DNA of 64,000 nucleotides from Ciona intestinalis (Eukaryota > Chordata > Ascidiacea > Phlebobranchia > Cionidae), in NCBI RefSeq assembly GCF_000224145.3, contig NW_004190425.2:554271-618270 (forward strand), given 5' to 3'. The notes under the pieces were generated by a model. It was not told the DNA's origin, made no database searches, and worked only from the letters and a program-made list of their open reading frames with translations. The position numbers and the translations under genes were made by a program. Numbering within the stretch: position 1 is the first letter of the stretch; every line of letters starts with the position of its first letter. Below are positions 1 to 12,100 of this stretch, in pieces.

Positions 1-331
1 GTTACCTACAGTATGTTACTGTTTTTGTCTATCATCAAATGGATACCCATAAAACGAGATTCTACGAAAGCCCCTTATTTGCCTAATCCCATCAACCCCA
101 TCATTCCCACCCTACTATATGTTGTTTGTAATTTGCATGCCATACAAAAAATCTCAATAAATATAATTTATAAATATAATTTTGTTGGAGTGTTAAATAC
201 TTTCTATGTGGATTTCTATGTGGTATATTGTTTTTAAGACTCGAATGGGTCCCAAAGTTCGTGTAAAAATAATAAGGGCGTGCTGGGACCATTTGTGTGT
301 ATTTGTAAATATGACTCTGTTTTGATTAAAG

Positions 332-1524
332 GCATTCAAGGAAAAATTATTCGGGAACCGGTATGTGTGGTTTCTAATAGGTTGGTACAAACATGGTTGG
401 CATAAAGTTCCTGAAAAAGGTAAGTTAAATTTAACCTCTTCTGTTTCGTACATGTTTACCACATTTATAGGAGCTTTAGGTAGTTATATATGTTTAAATG
501 ATTGACATTTGTATGTCTTCTCTTGGCGGGGCAATTTTAAAGGGTCAACACAAGTGCCCCACGAAATACACCTTTTTTAGTTTAATTTTTCTTGTATGGG
601 TGACCACTGGGTTGATGCATTTACCGTTAAGTGTTTTGTCCAAAGACACAACACCTGCAAAGTTGCAGCATCAAGGGTTAAAGATAGTCTCCCCTTAAGA
701 GGCAAACATTGTAACCACTTTAGGGTAGCAACGATAGCAATGCAGAACAATGGATGTATTTCAACACTCACGCTCCATATTTATGTATTTACCTAAAGTA
801 AGAACATTTCGCATTCATGTATTTACAAAAACTAGGAACATTTCGCATTTATCTATTTACAAAAACTAAGAACATTAATAATACTAATATTCCACAAAGG
901 TGTTGATTGCACTGAAGATGAAATGGCAGATACAGTTGAAGGACATTTTACTACAGAGATACTGATGCTTAATCCAACTAACGATACAACTGTTTCCGGC
1001 ATGGTGAGGTTCCTACAGTTGAAAGTGTAAATAGTTAAGCGCAGAGGTGCAGAAATACAAGTATTGAAAGAATGCATCATAAAAACTTACCAATGAAGGA
1101 CATTGTACTTTAAGGCAAAGGCAATTAACACTAACTGTTTTAATCAACTGAAAACTAATTAGTTGTTTAGATTGGCATTCATTAGGAAAACAATCACCCA
1201 GGAAGTTACATGTGGTAAAACATAAGCATACACCACAACAGACAAACTGGTGAGAGCTTTTGAGCTGGCCTGCCATAATAATACCTAAATGATCTCGAAA
1301 CAATATTATGAAGAATAAAAAATAAATCCAATATTCCTGAAAATCTGCAGCTAAGCACATGCTGCTCTGTCTCTAACAGTCGCTTACTCCAATGCATTCA
1401 AATATGAACACCAATTTCAGAACACTCAAGAATTTCTGCAAAGGCTGTCTAACACCACAACTGACATTCACTTAAAAGGTGGATATGAAGAAGCTCCACT
1501 TGCATATGATGCAATATGGGCCAT
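332..1524 (+). CDS. GABBR1: First copy of three GABBR1 exons (probably redundant assembly)
   Basis: Exons 332-419, 900-1003 and 1421-1524 are near-identical to 2035-2122, 2695-2798 and the start of 3216-3395. The third is cut by the N gap. Splice sites and phases (1, 0) are kept in both copies. One residue differs in the first exon: WHKVPEKG here, WHIVPEKG in the second copy. A receptor using both copies would repeat part of its binding domain, so only one copy is expected in a mature mRNA. Confidence 0.8.
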
Positions 1525-4500
1525 NNNNNNNNNNNNNNNNNNNNNNNNNNNNNNNNNNNNNNNNNNNNNNNNNNTATTTAATAAGTGATTTATTAATGGG
1601 AACACACGCAAATAACACAAAGTAATACTGTTTGCTTTGAGAATCAAATTCTAACATCCTTTTCCTTGCCCCACTGCTAAAGTTTTTAACATGTTACCTA
1701 CAGTATGTTACTGTTTTTGTCTATCATCAAATGGATACTCATAAAACAAGATTCTACGAAAGCCCCTTATTTGCCTAATCCCATCGACCCCATCATTCCC
1801 ACCCTACTATAGTAATTTGCATGCCATACAAAAGTTAGTAATTTGCATGCCATACAAAAATCTCAATATATATAATTTATAAACATGATTTTGTTGGAGT
1901 GTTAAATACTTTCTATGTGGATTTGGTATATTTTTTTAAGACTCGAATGGGTCCCAAAGTTCATGTAAAATATCATAAGGGCGTGCTGGGACCATTTGTG
2001 TGTATTTGTAAATATGACTCTGTTTTGATTGAAGGCGTTCAAGGAAAAATTATTCGGGAATCGGTATGTGTGGTTTCTAATAGGTTGGTACAAACATGGT
2101 TGGCATATAGTTCCTGAAAAAGGTAAGTTAAATTTAACATCTTCTGTTTCGTACATGTTTACCACATTTATAGGAGCTTTAGGTAGTTATATATGTTTAA
2201 ATGATAGACATTTGTATGTCTTCTCTTGGCGGGGCAATTTTAAAAGGACAACACAAGTGTCCCACAACATACACCTTTTTTAGTTTAAATTTTCTTGTAT
2301 GGGTGACCACTGGGTTGATGCATTTACCGTTAAGTGTTTTGTCTGATCACACAACAGGCACTAAGTTGCCGCATCAAGTGTTGAACAAGGTATCGCCCAG
2401 TTAAGAAACAAATATTGCAACCATTTTGGGATAGCACCGATAGCAATGTAGAACATGACAGCTATAGCCCAACAATGGCTGCATTTCAACACTCATGCTT
2501 CACATTCATGTATTTACCAAAACCAAGAACATTTCACATTTATGGATTTACCAAAACTAAAAACATTTCGCATTCATGTATTTACCAAAACTAAGAACAT
2601 TTCGCATTTATGTATTTTCCAAAACTAAGAACATTTCGCTTTTTTTTGTATTTACCAAAACTTAGAAAATTATAAATACTAATATTCCACGAAGGTGTTG
2701 ATTGCACTGAAGATGAAATGGCAGATACAGTTGAAGGACATTTTACTACAGAAATACTGATGCTCAATCCAACTAATGATACAACTGTTTCCGGCATGGT
2801 GAGGTTCCTACAGTTGAAAGTGTAAATAGTTAAGCGCAGAGGTGCAGCAATACAAGTATTGAAAGAATGCATCATAAAAACTTACCAATGAAGGGCATTG
2901 TACTTTAAGGCAAAGGCAATTAACACTAACTGTTTTAATCAACTGAAAACTAATTAGTTGTTCAGATTGGCATTCATTAGGAAAACAATCACCCAGGAAG
3001 TTACCTGTGGTAAAACATAAGCATACACCACAACAGACAAACTGGTGAGAGCTTTTGAGCTGGCCTGCCATAATAATACCTAAATGATCTCGAAACAATA
3101 TTATGAAGAATAAAAAATAAATCCAATATTCCTGAAAACCTGCAGCTAAGCACATGCTGCTCTGTCTCTAACAGTCGCTTACCCCAATGCATTCAAATAT
3201 GAACACCAATTTCAGAACACTCAAGAATTTCTGCAAAGGCTGTCTAACACCACAACTGACATTCACTTAAAAGGTGGATATGAAGAAGCTCCACTTGCAT
3301 ATGATGCAATATGGGCCATTGCTATTGCACTTAACAACTCCATTCAACGGCTACAAACGTCTGATCTGACAAGAAATAACGGATTAATTTTAAACGTATG
3401 TTAATCGCTATGAATAGAAAATGTACAAGTTTGTGGTCCTGTTATTAGTTGTCTAAATTGTCACCGATACATTAACAAGTTCCGCAAAACAAAAATCACT
3501 TAACACAGTTTTAATTGAGTTATCTTGTTATTGTTACATTAATTCTGCCAGTAGTGATATGCTTGTTTCAAAAATTAAGCCATGCAAGTCTAAGTACGGC
3601 TATGTACAGCAAACTGCAATTGACTCACAATTCTGGTTACTCTATGAAGCAAAACACCCATGTTATAACGACTGTCGCTCTGCGAAAATGGATAAATACT
3701 TTAATAGTCATTAATACAGGACATGTACCGTTCATTAAATGCTTCATCATTCACTGGAATATCAGGAACAGTTGTGTTTGATTCTGATGGCTCAAGAATG
3801 GCGTGGACAAAAGTTGAACGAATGGAAAATGGAGTTTACAAGGAGATACTTATCTATCATGCTGAGAAAAAGATAATGAAAAGAATTAATAAGATAAAGT
3901 AATCATTTTGGCCTTGCTTATTTAATTGTGTATATATTTTATAGGGCTAAGTATGGATTAAACTTTATCGTTTTCTAACAAGATATATAGCTTAAAATAT
4001 AAGACAGTTTTAAATGCCTTGGAAAAATTTAGCACAAAATTTGTAATCCTTCACTGCATGACTTAAAATATACAAAGAAAACACAAATCTTATCAATTTA
4101 AAAAAAGTTTTACCTGTTTAAGTACTTTATACATCTATTCACATAAATGTATCATTATTTACTGTTTCTGCAGTTGGAAACAACCACCTAAAGATCGCAC
4201 AATGACAGTGAAAAGAACTTTGAAATTGTCAACCTCTGCTTTTGTGGCTGGAGGTGCCATGGCAGCAATGTGTGGCTTCTTCTGTGTGGCATGCCTCTGT
4301 TTCACTTGGAAAGAAAGAAATAACAAGTATGATGTTATGTTTTGACATTTGAGATTTCAAAAACGTTTGCTTACTAGTGTTAACTGAGTTACTGAAGTAG
4401 TTTGCAACATCTACTGTATTGTTTTCTGAAATTTTAATTTAACGGAGTGGCACAGTGGTTATCTGTCTCTACCCGGAAGATTTAGAATTGAAAGCTTAAC

Positions 4501-7500
4501 ACTTATCATTGTAGACGTACATTTCCTTAAGCAAGACCCTTAATGGCAATTGTTCTAACCCACACAAGGCATAAGTTGTCTAATTGTCTGCCATACATAA
4601 AAAGTAAACCAACAAAGTTAAACTTGATAAATCATTTATTTGTTTATAATACCTTGTGATATTTAATACAAGAAAATATTTACTCACAGACTAATAATAC
4701 CTCCTGGGTCTTCATTGAACTCAATAAGTTTGTTTGGATTTCTTCTCCTTATATCGGCAATATTTCTGTCTGGACTCAATGATATCACAGGACCTATTTG
4801 TGAGGTAAGAATCTTTTACTGGGTGTTGGGGTAATAGACCCACCTAGGCCTGAGTTCAGGGTAACCTGGCTTTGCCATAGGACCTCACCCATATAGAATA
4901 AAACTTAGTGGTTAAACATAAATATAGATTGTATTATATATTGTTAAGGTCCTACAGTGAAACATGTCATTGGACCTGAATTGAATGAATTTAACCTGCT
5001 TTATCCTTGTGTGGCCGTAAAACAACGATCATATTAATACGGGTGCTCATACACCTTGTGCCAGCTTACAAGTTACCATGCATGTTCTTTTGTAGGCAAT
5101 TATTTTTGGCGGATGTATTCATTTTTTCAATATATGGCTAATAATTTAGTCACCATATTAGTGATCGCTTGGTTGGAGCAGTTCAAACATAAATGAAGAT
5201 ATTTCATGGTTTACAGGTACGAGCATGGACTCTTTCCATTGGTTTTACTCTTGCCTTCTCCCCTCTATTTGCCAAACTATGGACCGTAAATGATCTTCAT
5301 AAAAAAATGATCTTTGATGGGAGAAGTACAAAGAAAAAAAAGAAAGATGTAAAAGTGAACGTAAGTTTTACTGAATAAATTGTAATTAATTCTATGGCTG
5401 TAAAACAATTGCTTACCTCCGCTAAAGTGGCGGGCTCCTTAAACTGGTTTCGTTTTCAATTTCGTTTTCATTTTCGTTTGCAATTTCATTTTCGTTTTTT
5501 TTTTTGTTTTTTTTGTTAAGAGTTAAAAAAACTTGTGGCAACACTGGGCCACCATAGAGGTCCGTCCGGTGCCGTGGCTCAGTGGTTAGCGCGCCTGCCT
5601 GTAACCAATAGGTGATGGGTTCAAGGCTCGACGCTGCTACCATTGTGGGCTTATGTCAAAGACACCAAATGACAATTGCTCAAAAAATGAAAAAATCCCC
5701 TCAAAAAATAATTACTCACAAAGTAACATACCTGGTAACTTGTATGCTGGCACGAGGTGTTAAACCACTGTGATAACGACTGTCGTTTTCCGGCCACGCG
5801 AGGATAAAGTAAGTTACATTCATTCCATGTAGTAGCACTCCAGGTGTTGGGGCAATGGGCCAATCCTGGCCTACATCCTACGACCCAAGGAATGCCACAC
5901 TGCGGGACCTCACCCACATAGAATAGAATGGGTATAAAACAACACTTTACCCCTTCCGCAAAAAAAATAATTTTTCCAATAATTTTACAGTAACATAATA
6001 CTAAAACAATGTTAATACTAATCTAAAACTACACACAAACATAAAGCATTTAGTGACCAAGCAAACAAGGAATAAACCACGTTGAACATTTTTGCACAAA
6101 GTTTATTGTTAAAACATTTAATATAAATATTTTTAATGGAACGTTTTATTTTGCAGTTCACACTAAACACAGAGACAGTTGTTGTGATGGTAGTGCCTCT
6201 AGTGTTGGATCTCATCGTGCTAATCACATGGTCTTGTATTGACCGCCTTGTTCAATCAAAATCAAAGCTTGCTCCATATGTAAGTTACGGAAAATTTAAG
6301 ATTAAAAAAATAATTGGTTGACTGTTGAATGGTGAAGTTTTATATGCAATAAGGGCTAGTTACAAAAAGTTCTAATGCTTTTGAAAACATGCCATGTTTA
6401 AAATATATACAAACCTTATATACCAGATTTTGACTCGGAAAGTAACAGACCTAAACCCAAATACCACACTTAAAAAGATAAATGGTATTTAAATGTCCCA
6501 GAACTCATGTGTCATGAAGTTGTAGTATTTAATAACGTTTTCTAACAACTATATGTTTTCTAAATTAAGGAAGAAGGAGAAGTTATCATTAATCCAGAGT
6601 TAAAGAAATGTGTTTCTAATTACACAACAATATGGATTGGTGTAATGTTTGCTTATAAGGTAAGCATGACATGATATATATTTGCACTCAATACAACTTT
6701 TAATGTAACAAAAATTAAATGCAACATAAAACATAATAAAAAACAGATGCAAAATTAAAAAAGAAAAGTTTTATTAATATAATATATTTTTTTTTTATGT
6801 TAATACCATCCTTACCGTGTTCATGATATATATTTGCGCTCAATATATTTTAAATTTTAATGTAAATTAAAACAAAATGTAATAAAAAATAAATGCAAAA
6901 ATAAAAAAAAAAAAAAATTTTATTAATATAATATAACATGTTTTATATTAATATTATCCTTACCAAGTTCTATGTACTGTAGGCAATTCAGTTATTACTT
7001 GGTTCATTCCTTGCTTATGAAAGTCGAAGTAAGATTGAAAGTAACAGTGACCACAAGACTGTAGCTGGTGCTGTGTACAACATAACGGTAACTATGAAAT
7101 TGTTAAGAACTGAAGATATAATTAAAAAAATAGGTGTGTAATTAGCTCATAATACGCAGCAAAAGTTGATTTATCGTATTGAATAAATGAATAGAACTTA
7201 TTTATCTTTGCGCAGCAAGGAGGGCTGTTAAAACATAGACGTTTTGTTTCATACACATCCTGCCCACTTGTTAGTTGCCGTGTCTAAACTTTGTGAGTAA
7301 TTATATATTTAAAAATATATGGCTGATACTCAAAACAACCCACAAGATAGGGTAATTGCTCTTAAGTGTCTTGACCAGAAAAAGACACTCCAACAACGGT
7401 AGTAGCGATGAGCCTTAAATCCATTGTGGCAGAGAATTTACTTTAACAATATTTACCTGAAGGTCCTCAGTCTTCTGTGTGCTCCAATCCTCATGATCTT

Positions 7501-8643
7501 AGGTGATGAACCAAATCTTTCCTTTCTTTTCCTTGCAACTCCTATCAATATGTGTACCATCACAAGCACTGCTATTATATTTATTCCAAAGGTAAATATG
7601 TTGAAATGTAAATCAATTTAAAAAAATAATAATTGATCAGCATTTAATATTAATTCATCTGATATCCAGTTTGTTTGTAAAATAGGTGTCCTATATGTGC
7701 ACTGCTTCCTATTGTCGATGCCTTTAAATGTACAATGAATGTGGTCAATAGTAAGGGGGGGACTTCTGAATGGCTTGTTGGGAACTAAGAAAATTTCAGC
7801 TGAGACAAAAAAAAATTGACAGACAAATTAATTTCGATTTTAAACTAAAGTAAAACTTAGCAATTACAAGTGTTTAAATTTATGGAACTGAGCCATTTTA
7901 TTCATTGGCACAAGTGTCTTTAAAAAAGAAGACAAAATATGAAATCCAAAATTAGAAATATTTAAACAAGTAGAATAACAAATTGTTGTTGCTGACAGTG
8001 GAGAGTATCTCGCAAGAAGCCAGAATTCAGACGAACAGGTTCAAATCGTTCTGCAGTTCAACGAGTACGACCACCTGCCAGCAACCATATTGAGTCAGAG
8101 GAACAAAAACTGGAACGTGAAAATCGAATTCTTCAGGAAAAAATTGCAGAAGTGAGTTATGAAAATTTTATCTGTATGTTGTTTAAAGAAATCAAAATAC
8201 ACAATTTTATTTGTAGTGTAAAATGTCTCTTTCAGAAGACACCGAGAAGGACTTTTATATTGCATCTTACGATAAATGTAACATAACCATATCCTTTACA
8301 ATACACTCCATCAGGCTATAAGTGATTGGTACTGCAGTTTTTAAAACAAGCAGTTAACATTTATAAGATATTAATTATTTACTTCAACTAGACTTTTGTG
8401 TTTAACATGACCTCTGGTTCTATGTTAACTCCTTTAAGTACATTGTCCAAAAAAGTGTGTACTATTTTCTTACAAATACAATATTTCAAGCTTTTTGGTA
8501 TATTAAAGTTTAAGGATCATAAATTAATAATTTTTACACAGAAAAACAAACAGATAAATGAACTTCGTCAAAGAAAAATTGCAACAGAGAACATGAGCAA
8601 TGGGATACAAGAACTCACACCACAAGGCCAGGACTGTGAATAA
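332..8643 (+). CDS. GABBR1: GABA-B receptor subunit 1-like gene, 3' part
   Basis: Class C G-protein-coupled receptor for GABA. Exons, using the second copy of the duplicated part: 2035-2122, 2695-2798, 3216-3395, 3720-3898, 4174-4326, 4690-4804, 5217-5360, 6157-6279, 6570-6659, 6983-7087, 7463-7591, 7999-8151, 8542-8643. They join in frame to 554 residues and a TGA-free TAA stop. Seen: ligand-binding lobe motifs YVWFLIGWY, VEGHFTTEILMLNP and EEAPLAYDAIW, then GSRMAW, seven hydrophobic segments across exons 4174-7591, and a C-terminal coiled coil (ERENRILQEKIAEKNKQINE). These match GABBR1 better than GABBR2, whose corresponding segment differs. The signal peptide and first half of the extracellular domain lie left of the window. 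First-copy exons are 332-419, 900-1003 and 1421-1524. The tail is short compared with vertebrate GABBR1. The gene converges on the minus-strand olfactomedin gene. Confidence 0.93.
596..725 (-). repeat. SINE fragment, diverged
   Basis: Reverse-oriented relic of the tRNA-derived SINE described at 5571, recognisable by GTGACCACTGGGTTG and CCGTTAAGTGTTTTGTC. It is duplicated with its surroundings at about 2299-2440. Confidence 0.6.
1525..1574. other. Assembly gap, 50 N
   Basis: Run of exactly 50 N inside the GABBR1 exon that begins at 1421. The size is a placeholder, not a measured distance. Confidence 0.99.
1693..3319. repeat. Large direct duplication, copy B
   Basis: Second copy of 1-1524. 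It runs on without interruption into the complete exon 3216-3395 and the rest of the gene, so this is the copy used for the gene model. Confidence 0.9.
2495..2675. repeat. Tandem repeat, unit about 38 bp
   Basis: Several imperfect copies of a unit containing TTTACCAAAACTAAGAACAT and TTCGCATTTATG, in the intron before exon 2695. The matching place in copy A (about 785-875) has fewer units, a typical allelic difference. Confidence 0.75.
4441..4612 (+). repeat. SINE copy, diverged
   Basis: Begins with a tRNA-like head (GTGGCACAGTGGTTA) and keeps the GTCTGCCATACATAAAAA section. It lies in the intron between exons 4174-4326 and 4690-4804. Confidence 0.65.
4815..4905. repeat. Short repeat, about 85 bp
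   Basis: Shares GTGTTGGGG near one end and GGACCTCACCCATATAGAAT near the other with sequences at 5840-5930, 30393-30460, 39040-39125 and 53838-53902. It is a small dispersed family of unknown type. No coding content seen. Confidence 0.6.
4982..5190 (-). repeat. SINE copy, truncated head
   Basis: Matches the 3' body of the SINE in reverse (CCAGCTTACAAGTTACCATG). It ends 27 bases before exon 5217-5360 and so forms the 3' end of that intron. Confidence 0.65.
5447..5514. repeat. Simple repeat, TTTTCG-like
   Basis: Run of TTTCGTTTTCAT-type hexamers that passes into a T-rich tract, immediately left of a SINE. Confidence 0.8.
5571..5829 (+). repeat. tRNA-derived SINE, near full length (family A)
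   Basis: The head resembles a tRNA gene with internal promoter boxes: A-box-like GTGGCTCAGTGGTTAGCGCG and B-box-like GGGTTCAAGGCTC (5617-5629). The body carries CATTGTGGG, an A-rich middle, AACTCGTAAGCTGGCACGAG-like text and TAACGACTGTCGTTTTCC, ending near a TTCATT run. More than twenty copies and fragments occur in this window in both orientations. The composition suggests transcription by RNA polymerase III. Tunicate SINEs of this kind are known (I recall Cics-1 in Ciona); identity with a named family was not tested. Confidence 0.85.
5840..5930. repeat. Short repeat, about 85 bp
   Basis: Second copy of the family described at 4815, lying directly beyond the SINE. It reads GGTGTTGGGGCAATGGGCC at one end and GGACCTCACCCACATAGAAT at the other. 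Confidence 0.65.
6666..6985. repeat. Tandem duplication, unit about 155 bp
   Basis: Two adjacent copies, each starting near CATGATATATATTTGC and each including ATTAATATAATAT and CCTTACC. They fill the intron up to the acceptor of exon 6983-7087. The AT-rich copies differ by small indels. Confidence 0.75.
7181..7430 (-). repeat. SINE copy
   Basis: Reverse-oriented family A element, with GTAATTGCTCTTAAGTGTCTTG and the head relic near CGATGAGCCTTAAATCC. It ends about 30 bases before exon 7463-7591. Confidence 0.7.
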
Positions 8644-8706
8644 AATTTTCCAAAAATTGTTGTTGTTATATATTGTTGTAAACAAAAACTGTGAGACTGT
8701 TTCGTA

Positions 8707-8712
8707 ATAAAT
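8707..8712 (+). promoter_or_regulatory. Poly(A) signal AATAAA for the GABBR1-like gene
   Basis: AATAAA 64 bases after the stop codon, on the coding strand. Confidence 0.7.
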
Positions 8713-9138
8713 GTTGTTTCGAGAATTTCTTTGCTTTGTCTTTAAAAGTCACATGCACTTTAACAAGGCTCGATTTCTAAGACTACAAAATTTAGAATTT
8801 TAATTAGAAATTTATATTTCTTTAAAAAAACTTGAGAACTGGCATGCTGTTGGTTTTGGCTGAAATTCAGCTCTGCATTTAATGTCCATCGACCATCACA
8901 GACATTTTATGTCAAATTTGTCTTAGATATTTTGGGTCCGTAACAGACATTTTATTTTGCTATAGGAATGTTAAAGCGTCTCATAGATATTTCAACTTTT
9001 GTATGCATATAGATATATTTTATCTCCTATATTTATTAGAATAATATAAGTTTCAGTCAACTTTAATTTCATGACAACAAGTTGAAACCAATAACAGTAG
9101 AAATAAGAAAGCAGTAAAGATGCAGCGTTATAAAATAA
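8713..9138. other. Convergent intergenic stretch
   Basis: No coding signal seen. The two neighbouring genes end here from opposite sides. TTTATT at 9032-9037 and 8951-8956 are candidate poly(A) signals (AATAAA) for the minus-strand gene. Confidence 0.6.
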
Positions 9139-12100
9139 TTACAAGTTGAATAAAACATCATAAGTAACCAAGTTTCCCCGATCCCATGCATACAACTTGT
9201 TGTCTGTTGGATTATAATCTAGCATCGTTACAAACATAAATCTGAAACAAAAACATCAAAGTTAGGTTTGTAGGCTGTGAGGCCCAAAACTGAATTAAAA
9301 CCAAGTTATGAGGCTTCTTACTTAGTTTTAATTTCAATTTTTGGATAAAACGTGGTTTGTGTTGTTGTGTCAAATGCAAAACTAAATGAATTCTTTGATA
9401 TTTCATGTCTTTGCAACACATACAACACGCCTCGTGCAATAAAAGCATTGCCGCTATCTTTCTTCTTACATCTGGTTTTCCATGTTGATAAAATCTAAAA
9501 CAAACAATATTTTAAAAACATCCAGCAACAGTATTTATATAGTGTGGTTATGTGTGTTAAGATAGTGGATGGAAGGAATGTTTTGTCTAGTTCAATTTGA
9601 TGCAAAAATTTAGAAAACAAGATTTTAAACAGTAATCATTTTTCTATGTTTGTCTGTTACATTTTGTTGCAAGAATTTGGAAATAATATTTTCAAAAATA
9701 AACAAATGTTTTTCTTCTTTGATATATCCTCTTAAATGTCCAAACTGCATTTTTATGAGTATTTCAATTCACAGGAAGCCCTAATTAACAAAATGATTTC
9801 AGAGGGTTTGTTCTAAAATACAGATTCTGACATTAAGGAACTATTAGTTTAAAACGCGAGCATAAAAAAATATGTTTATAAACATTGAAAGCAAGTTTGG
9901 TGAGTTGAGAATGGACACAAATAAAGTTAATAATAAGATAAAAAACAAGGTGCGTGAAATGACACTGTCTTTACTACTTTAAGTTGCCCCATCCTTTTAG
10001 TATAGGCCTAAATAGATAATAATAAACAAAATTGTTTTTTTTTTAACACTTATCTTTTAACATCAATACCTACTTTTAATGATAATACATCCAACTGACT
10101 TATCACAATATTCCATTCATTTTCTTGTGTCGCATAAATAACCCATAAGCCAGTTTCATCTGCAGCAAAATCAATATCACTACTTCCACCCCAAGTATAT
10201 GGGGATTGGTTGGCAAAACCTGCACCACTGAGGTTTCGTTCAGCTTTTATTTCATGGTCTGTAATGCTACATCGAACAATTGTTGACGTGTTGAATCTGT
10301 TTGAATAATGTCATACAAAAGGGTGGGACAGACAGGACACCTTTTGCACATAATATCCTAATATCTTAATCGTGTTTTAAACACTTAATAGCGGTCTATG
10401 GGAGTCTTGAGAATACAGTTTTATAAATCTTTGAATTTTCTTTGTACACCACCAAAAGTGATGACAGAGGAATGAAAACTTGTCCAATTTTACCCCACCG
10501 TACTATATATACCTGTGTGTTTTACAGGAAACTATATTAAATAAATATGCTGTTGTTTTAATGCATTTTAAAGCCATGAATTCAAAGTCATTAATTCCGA
10601 AGTTCAAACTCTTTTTGTCCCAAACCAACATCACCTATACATGAATCAGTATATGGTGTCTCTCTTCAGTTAATAACCAATAACTTGGTCATTTTGTCAA
10701 TTTTAGATTTGAACTTTTCAGGAGACAGTAATTAACACTTCTTATTAGACTATTAGAAGATACAGTAATCGTCACTTAATATTCGCGTGGTAACTGCCAC
10801 TGACAACCCATTGGCCACATTATGCATTAGCTTCATACACTTCAACCCCAAGGCTTACCAAGTACAAATATCTCACTTGTTGTAGTAAATGCTGCCATTC
10901 AATACCACATGACCTGTTCCTCCCCAATCATAAGGAAGTATTATATCATGTGATGGATCCTTTTCAGTTGCATCAGTATAAACATGAACGCGATTATTTC
11001 CAAAATGTTTTTCAAACACAAAAATTTTTCGATTTCTTGACATTGAATCCTACAATGGCAACAACATAAGCTTAGGTACGGAATATGTCTAACGCTTTTT
11101 TTATTTTTTATACAATAATATTAACTTTATTTGACTCTTCGATTGCGTTGGCAAGGATTTACAAATATTTTAAATGAAAAGACATAGCGACAAAATAACA
11201 GTTGTTAATACAGTGAGTGGACATTGAATAATAATAATAATAGCGCAGTAGGATAGTTTTAGTTGTGACATTACATGACAAGTTAAAACAATAGTAACCT
11301 AACAGGGATATTTGCAATATTCGTCTACCTAGTAAAATGACACATATCTGTTAAAATTTAAATCAGCTCTATTATAACGTTTCTATTTTTTTTTATAAAT
11401 TTTACTGTTCTACTTTCTATGTTACTATATTCTTGGCTCAACCAGTGTGTGTTTCATGTTATTTCTATGTTGTAGTATATACTAATTCTCTGAATTGTGG
11501 CAGTGGTTAAAAATATACTGGACTTGAATTGTGCATGGTGTGCTGTTAACATCAAAGTATGAATGTAACTTACGTTATCCACGCGTGGCCGGTAAACGAC
11601 AGTTGTTATTACGCGGGTTTAACACCTCGGGCCAGCCTACGAGTTACCATGTATGTTACTTTGTTGGTAATTATTTTTTGGGGGATTTAATTGCCGTTAA
11701 GTGTCTTGCCCAAAGACACATAGGGCCACAATGGCAGCAACGTCGAGCCTTGAACGTGAACCCATTACCTTTAGGTTACAGGCTTCTATTCAGTAAGAGT
11801 TAAAGACTCTTGTAACAGAATAAAGACTTCCAACAATATCTACCACACAGCTTACCTTCATCCAAGCTCCAACAGCTTCCATGGAAGTTCTGTAAACTAC
11901 TGGGACACCAATATGAGATATAACTGACACATGCCGTGGGACAGTCTGAAAAGGTGTTATTTTATATTAGATAACAAACATTTTATGTTCACTGTATATA
12001 AACGAAAGTTATTTTATCACCATAATCTTACAGGGTAACACAATATGGCTAGTTTTAACAATTGTTTATCCAATCAACGAAATTTATAAATCCTTTTTTA

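Larger units (their letters stand above)
1..1524. repeat. Large direct duplication, copy A
   Basis: This stretch reappears at 1693-3319 with scattered substitutions and small indels, in introns and exons alike. Copy A ends exactly at the N gap. Copy B has more units of a tandem repeat (ACATTTCGCATTTATG-type). This looks like two alleles of a polymorphic genome left uncollapsed on either side of a gap. Confidence 0.9.

Noticed and set aside
1013..1397. Minus-strand frames with cysteine-rich text, repeated at 2808-3192
   Set aside because: They are antisense to GABBR1 introns and exons and recur only because the region is duplicated.
1..3395. True tandem exon duplication in GABBR1
   Set aside because: The repeat includes introns and SINE relics, abuts a gap and would disrupt the binding lobe; allelic redundancy is simpler.
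5571..5640. tRNA gene on the + strand (A and B boxes)
   Set aside because: The same head occurs in many copies joined to one conserved non-tRNA body; no acceptor-stem pairing or consistent anticodon arm. It is a SINE head.
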